DNA of 9,277 bases from Oscillibacter sp. (GTDB lineage: Bacteria; Bacillota; Clostridia; Oscillospirales; Oscillospiraceae): assembly GCA_020025415.1 (NCBI GenBank), contig JAHHSB010000046.1, positions 1-9,277 of the forward strand. Reading direction: 5' to 3'. The translations under genes were made by a program, and so were the position numbers. The notes below the pieces were generated by a model. It had not been told where the DNA came from. It saw nothing but the letters and a program-made list of their open reading frames with translations, and did not search any database. Shown in pieces: positions 6,314 to 9,277 of the stretch. How positions within the stretch are numbered: position 1 is the first letter of the stretch; the number at the start of each line of letters is the position of its first letter.

Positions 6314-6330
6314 ATACCCCTCGGGGGTAT
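6314..6330 (+). promoter_or_regulatory. CsoR operator 2, mirror copy
   Basis: ATACCCCTCGGGGGTAT is the exact reverse complement of operator 1. It is centred 26 bp downstream and separated by 9 nt. It overlaps the expected transcription start, so a second CsoR tetramer could bind as a roadblock or strengthen occupancy. The two together form a 17-bp-armed inverted repeat. Confidence 0.85.
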
Positions 6331-6357
6331 TTTGAGAGACAATCAGGAGGGCTTACC

Positions 6358-6660
6358 ATGGAACAAAAGAGCTGCTGCAGCCATAAGACCAAGGACCGCT
6401 CGCCGGAGGAGTACCGCAAGCTCATCCACCGGCTCAACCGAATCGAAGGGCAGATCCGGGGCATTCGGGGCATGGTAGAATCTAACGCCTACTGCACGGA
6501 CATCCTAATGCAGTCCGCTGCAGTGACGGCGGCGATGAACGCCTTTAATAAAGAACTGCTGGCCAACCATATCCGTACCTGCGTGGCTCAGGACATTCGG
6601 AATGGGAAGGATGAGACCATCGACGAACTGGTGACCACGCTGCAAAAATTGATGAAGTGA
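6358..6660 (+). CDS. csoR: Copper-sensing transcriptional repressor CsoR
   Basis: This 100-aa all-helical cytoplasmic repressor binds DNA without copper and lets go when Cu(I) binds. The Cu(I) ligands of the CsoR family are present with the classical spacing: Cys46 (YCTDIL), His71 and Cys75 (HIRTC). Family context includes HRLNRIEGQIRGIRGMV at 24-40, whose arginines contact DNA. The N-terminus adds Cys6, Cys7 and His9 (CCSH), an extra possible metal site outside the core. AGGAGG lies 7 nt before the ATG. It is the first gene of the operon, controlled by its own two operators, so repression is autoregulatory, and copA follows 75 nt later. The Cys-His-Cys set with His at the second position argues against the related RcnR/FrmR sensors; a CstR persulfide sensor would lack the His. 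Confidence 0.96.
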   Translation: MEQKSCCSHKTKDRSPEEYRKLIHRLNRIEGQIRGIRGMVESNAYCTDILMQSAAVTAAMNAFNKELLANHIRTCVAQDIRNGKDETIDELVTTLQKLMK

Positions 6661-6693
6661 GGGTATGCCCGCGGCTTCGCCGGGGCATACACC
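6661..6693 (+). other. Intercistronic hairpin between csoR and copA
   Basis: GTATGCCCGCGGC (6663-6675) and GCCGGGGCATAC (6679-6690) pair with a single bulged C around a TTC loop, and GGG/CCC may extend the stem. It begins immediately after the csoR stop and no U-tract follows. It is therefore more likely an RNase-stability or partial-attenuation element than a terminator. Confidence 0.55.
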
Positions 6694-6735
6694 CTTTGAC
6701 CGATGCCGCATCCTGCGGTGGAATGGAGGATCGAT

Positions 6736-9249
6736 ATGAAACAATACACTGTCACGGGCATGAGCTGCGCGGCTTGCAGCGCCCGGGTGGAAAAGGCGGT
6801 ATCCCAGGTGCCCGGGGTCTCCGCCTGCTCCGTAAATCTGCTGACCAACTCCATGGGGGTGGAGGGCACCGCCGCCCCCGGGGAGATCATCGCCGCAGTG
6901 GAGGCCGCGGGCTATGGCGCCGCGGAAAAGGGCGCCGCCCAAAGCGCCGTCTCCCCCGCCCAGGCGGAGGAGGAGCTCCAGGACCGGGAGACCCCGGTGC
7001 TCCGGCGGCGGCTTTTATGGTCCTTGGGCTTTTTGCTGGTGCTGATGTATATCTCCATGGGGCACATGATGTGGGGCTGGCCCCTGCCTGCCTTCTTTGC
7101 CGGCAACCACATTGCCATGGGGCTGGCCCAGCTGCTGCTGACGGTGGCAGTCATGGTCATCAACCAGAAATTTTTCATCAGCGGCTTCCAGAGCCTGTGG
7201 CACCGGGCCCCCAACATGGATACCCTGGTGGCCCTGGGCTCCGGGGCGGCCTTTGTATACAGCACCTACGCCCTGTTCGCCATGACCGATGCTCAGGTCC
7301 GGGGCGATCTGGCCGGGGTTGAGCACTATATGATGGAGTTCTACTTCGAGTCCGCCGCCATGATCCTGACCCTCATCACCGTGGGCAAGATGCTGGAGGC
7401 CCGCTCCAAGGGCCGGACCACCGACGCCCTCAAGGGTCTGATGCGTCTGGCACCCAAGACCGCCACCGTGGTCCGGGACGGCCAGGAGGTGGAGATCCCC
7501 GTGGAGCAGCTGCTCCAGGGTGAGGTCTTCGTGGTGCGGCCCGGGGAGAACATCCCCGTGGACGGCGTGGTGGAAGAGGGCGAGAGCGCGGTGAACGAGT
7601 CCGCCCTCACCGGCGAAAGCATCCCCGTGGACAAGGCGCCGGGGGACGCCGTCTCCGCCGCAACGCTGAACCAATCGGGCTTCCTCCGCTGCCGGGCCAC
7701 CCGTGTGGGACAGGACACCACCCTCTCTCAGATCATTCAGATGGTCAGCGACGCGGCGGCCACCAAGGCTCCCATCGCCAAGGTGGCCGACAAGGTCTCC
7801 GGTATTTTTGTGCCCACGGTCATCGCCATCGCCGTGGTGACCACCCTGGTCTGGCTGGGGCTTGGGCAAAGCGTGGGTTACGCCTTGGCCCGGGGCATCT
7901 CCGTGCTGGTGATCTCCTGCCCCTGCGCCCTGGGTCTGGCCACCCCCGTGGCCATCATGGTGGGCAGCGGACTGGGCGCCAAAAACGGCATCCTCTTCAA
8001 AACCGCCGTCTCGTTGGAAGAGACGGGCAAGGTGCAGATCGTGGCCCTGGACAAAACCGGCACCATCACCTCCGGCGAGCCCCAGGTCACCGACCTGCTG
8101 CCCGCCCCCGGCGTGACGGAGGAAGCGCTGCTCACCCTGGCCTTCGCCCTGGAGCAGAAGAGCGAGCATCCCCTGGCCCGGGCCATTTTGCGCAAAGGGC
8201 AGGAGCTGGGCCTTGCGCCGGAGGAGGTCCGCGAGTTCCAGGCCCTGCCCGGCAACGGCCTGACCGCCCTGTATCAGGACAGCCGGCTCAGCGGCGGCAA
8301 CGCCGCCTTTATCCAGACCCGGGCCGCCATTTCCCCGGCGCTCTCCGCCCAGGCAGAAACTTTAGCAGAAGCGGGAAAAACGCCCCTCTTCTTTGCCCGG
8401 GATAACCAGCTCGTAGGCATCATCGCCGTGGCAGACGTTCTGAAAGAGGACAGCCCCCAGGCGGTACGGGAGCTTCAGGGCATGGGCATCCGGGTAGTCA
8501 TGCTCACCGGTGACAACCAGCGCACCGCCCGGGCCATCGGCGCCCAGGCGGGCGTGGACGAGGTGATCGCCGGGGTGCTGCCCGACGGGAAAGAGAGCGT
8601 CATCCGCAGTCTTTCCCAACAAGGTAAGGTGGCCATGGTGGGCGACGGCATCAACGACGCCCCGGCCCTCACCCGGGCGGACATCGGCATCGCCATCGGC
8701 GCGGGCACGGATGTGGCCATCGACGCAGCGGATGTGGTGCTGATGAAAAGCCGGCTCAGCGACGTGCCGGCGGCCATTCGCCTCAGCCGGGGCACGCTGC
8801 GGAATATTCACGAAAACCTGTTCTGGGCCTTCTTCTACAACACCATCGGCATTCCCCTGGCTGCCGGGGTGTTTATCCCCCTGGGGCTGACCCTGAATCC
8901 CATGTTCGGCGCGGCGGCCATGAGCCTGTCCAGTTTCTGTGTGGTTTCCAACGCCCTGCGGCTGAATCTTCTCAAGCTGCGGGACGCCAGAAAGGATCAT
9001 AAAATCAAACCCATTCAAATCAAGGAGGAATCAGTGCAAATGGAAAAGACTATGAAGATCGAGGGCATGATGTGCGCCCACTGCGAAGCCCGTGTCAAGA
9101 AGGCCCTGGAGGCTCTGCCCCAGGTGAGTGAGGCCCAGGTCAGCCATGAAAGCGGCACCGCCGTGGTGAAGCTGACCGCCGATGTTCCCGCCGAGACGCT
9201 GAAAAAGGCCGTGGAGGATCAGGACTACCAGGTGCTGGACATTCAGTGA
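6736..9249 (+). CDS. copA: Cu(I)-exporting P1B-type ATPase CopA with C-terminal CopZ-like domain
   Basis: This 837-aa inner-membrane pump exports Cu(I) using ATP. Domains in order: an N-terminal HMA domain (1-62) with GMSCAAC (Cys11, Cys14); transmembrane helices from about 91; the actuator domain with TGES (292-295); the metal-path CPC motif (Cys395, Cys397); DKTGT with phosphorylated Asp439; the SEHP nucleotide motif (476-479) and GNG (506-508); TGDN (591-594); and GDGINDAP (636-643). Late-helix residues YN (701-702) and MSxSS (729-733) mark Cu(I) specificity. A lysine-rich linker (about 748-768) then leads to a second HMA domain (771-837) with GMMCAHC (Cys780, Cys783). One HMA at each end is unusual. 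GGAGG lies 6 nt before the ATG at 6736; an upstream in-frame ATG at 6703 lacks this. It is regulated with csoR. Confidence 0.96.
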   Translation: MKQYTVTGMSCAACSARVEKAVSQVPGVSACSVNLLTNSMGVEGTAAPGEIIAAVEAAGYGAAEKGAAQSAVSPAQAEEELQDRETPVLRRRLLWSLGFLLVLMYISMGHMMWGWPLPAFFAGNHIAMGLAQLLLTVAVMVINQKFFISGFQSLWHRAPNMDTLVALGSGAAFVYSTYALFAMTDAQVRGDLAGVEHYMMEFYFESAAMILTLITVGKMLEARSKGRTTDALKGLMRLAPKTATVVRDGQEVEIPVEQLLQGEVFVVRPGENIPVDGVVEEGESAVNESALTGESIPVDKAPGDAVSAATLNQSGFLRCRATRVGQDTTLSQIIQMVSDAAATKAPIAKVADKVSGIFVPTVIAIAVVTTLVWLGLGQSVGYALARGISVLVISCPCALGLATPVAIMVGSGLGAKNGILFKTAVSLEETGKVQIVALDKTGTITSGEPQVTDLLPAPGVTEEALLTLAFALEQKSEHPLARAILRKGQELGLAPEEVREFQALPGNGLTALYQDSRLSGGNAAFIQTRAAISPALSAQAETLAEAGKTPLFFARDNQLVGIIAVADVLKEDSPQAVRELQGMGIRVVMLTGDNQRTARAIGAQAGVDEVIAGVLPDGKESVIRSLSQQGKVAMVGDGINDAPALTRADIGIAIGAGTDVAIDAADVVLMKSRLSDVPAAIRLSRGTLRNIHENLFWAFFYNTIGIPLAAGVFIPLGLTLNPMFGAAAMSLSSFCVVSNALRLNLLKLRDARKDHKIKPIQIKEESVQMEKTMKIEGMMCAHCEARVKKALEALPQVSEAQVSHESGTAVVKLTADVPAETLKKAVEDQDYQVLDIQ
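9022..9036 (+). promoter_or_regulatory. Internal Shine-Dalgarno and GTG start inside copA
   Basis: AAGGAGGAA (9022-9030) is a near-perfect anti-SD match that also encodes Lys-Glu-Glu of the CopA linker. GGAGG ends 5 nt before GTG (9034-9036), which is in frame with copA; an in-frame ATG follows at 9040. The local sequence is A-rich (AAAATCAAACCCATTCAAATC), unlike the flanking G/C-rich coding DNA, and resembles a normal gene junction. Confidence 0.6.
9034..9249 (+). CDS. copZ: Possible free CopZ-like copper chaperone translated from within copA
   Basis: Starting at the in-frame GTG, this region would give a self-contained 71-aa protein ([20 protein letters not shown]...YQVLDIQ), or 69 aa from the ATG at 9040. 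That is the usual CopZ size. It has one complete ferredoxin-like HMA domain with the Cu(I) site CAHC and no transmembrane part. CopZ chaperones carry Cu(I) in the cytoplasm to CopA and can strip or load CsoR. It shares frame and stop codon with copA and carries its own strong ribosome binding site. Free production is an inference; what is certain is the fused domain. This may be a recent stop-loss fusion of adjacent copA and copZ genes, or a kept dual-product design. Confidence 0.5.
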   Translation: MQMEKTMKIEGMMCAHCEARVKKALEALPQVSEAQVSHESGTAVVKLTADVPAETLKKAVEDQDYQVLDIQ

Positions 9250-9277
9250 GCGGTAAAATACCCGCCCGGGGCGGAGA
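9250..9277 (+). other. Start of the post-copA spacer, truncated by the window
   Basis: Twenty-eight bases remain after the copA stop. CCGCCCGGGGCGG (9262-9274) is self-complementary, and an A-run (9255-9258) precedes it. It may be the first part of a terminator, but the window ends before any T-tract could be seen. Confidence 0.25.

Noticed and set aside
6288..6330. The large inverted repeat as a transcription terminator or insertion-sequence end
   Set aside because: It lies across the -10 of a clear promoter and each arm matches a CsoR operator. There is no T-tract, no flanking target duplication and no transposase.
6703..6735. Upstream in-frame ATG as the copA start
   Set aside because: It would add 11 residues ([11 protein letters not shown]) with no ribosome binding site at the right distance. 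The ATG at 6736 has GGAGG 6 nt upstream and starts directly at the HMA domain.
7015..8169. 384-codon minus-strand frame inside copA
   Set aside because: The product is glycine/histidine-rich, which is what the reverse strand of GC-rich codons yields. CopA on the plus strand carries every P-type ATPase motif.
1..9277. CRISPR array, phage or mobile-element content
   Set aside because: No direct repeat series, integrase, transposase, attachment-site pair or tRNA gene is seen, and composition and gene style are uniform throughout.

Overview
The window reads as chromosome of a GC-rich, Gram-positive-type anaerobe, most likely a Clostridia member of the Oscillospiraceae (Flavonifractor/Lawsonibacter/Intestinimonas-like). 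The reasons are strong GGAGG-type ribosome binding sites before nearly every gene, sigma-A-type promoters with 17-nt spacers, an exported SLH-domain protease, an orphan ECF S component and a CsoR/CopA copper module, all with G/C-rich third codon positions. The lineage is inferred from gene content and style, not from a database match.

Layout, left to right. (a) 1-234 is a regulatory edge. A strong promoter drives the gene on its right, and a short leader ORF on the minus strand appears to run into a gene beyond the left edge. (b) 235-1566 (+) encodes an exported, SLH-anchored trypsin/HtrA-like serine protease. It converges on a minus-strand HAD phosphatase (1602-2288), and the two share a perfect bidirectional terminator. 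(c) 2464-5098 (-) is a cluster transcribed right to left: tcdA, ttcA and cysK. tcdA and ttcA overlap by 4 nt (ATGA) and both modify tRNA. cysK (cysteine synthase) follows after 74 nt with no clear promoter of its own and ends at a strong terminator. (d) 5319-6231 (+) is a two-gene unit: a membrane-anchored DUF4430 (transcobalamin-C-terminal-like) protein overlapping an ECF transporter S component. It looks like a surface binding protein paired with its membrane uptake component, with the energising EcfA/T subunits encoded elsewhere. (e) 6281-9249 (+) is a copper-efflux operon. A promoter is overlapped and followed by two mirror-image CsoR operators, then csoR, an intercistronic hairpin, and copA.

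The most interesting point is at the end of copA. The P-type ATPase reading frame continues through a lysine-rich linker into a complete CopZ-like chaperone domain. The linker itself encodes a textbook Shine-Dalgarno sequence (AAGGAGGAA) placed 5 nt before an in-frame GTG. The same DNA could therefore yield both a CopA with a C-terminal CopZ domain and a free 71-aa CopZ. Apart from this and a few regulatory structures, the window is ordinary housekeeping chromosome. I see no mobile element, CRISPR array, tRNA or rRNA.
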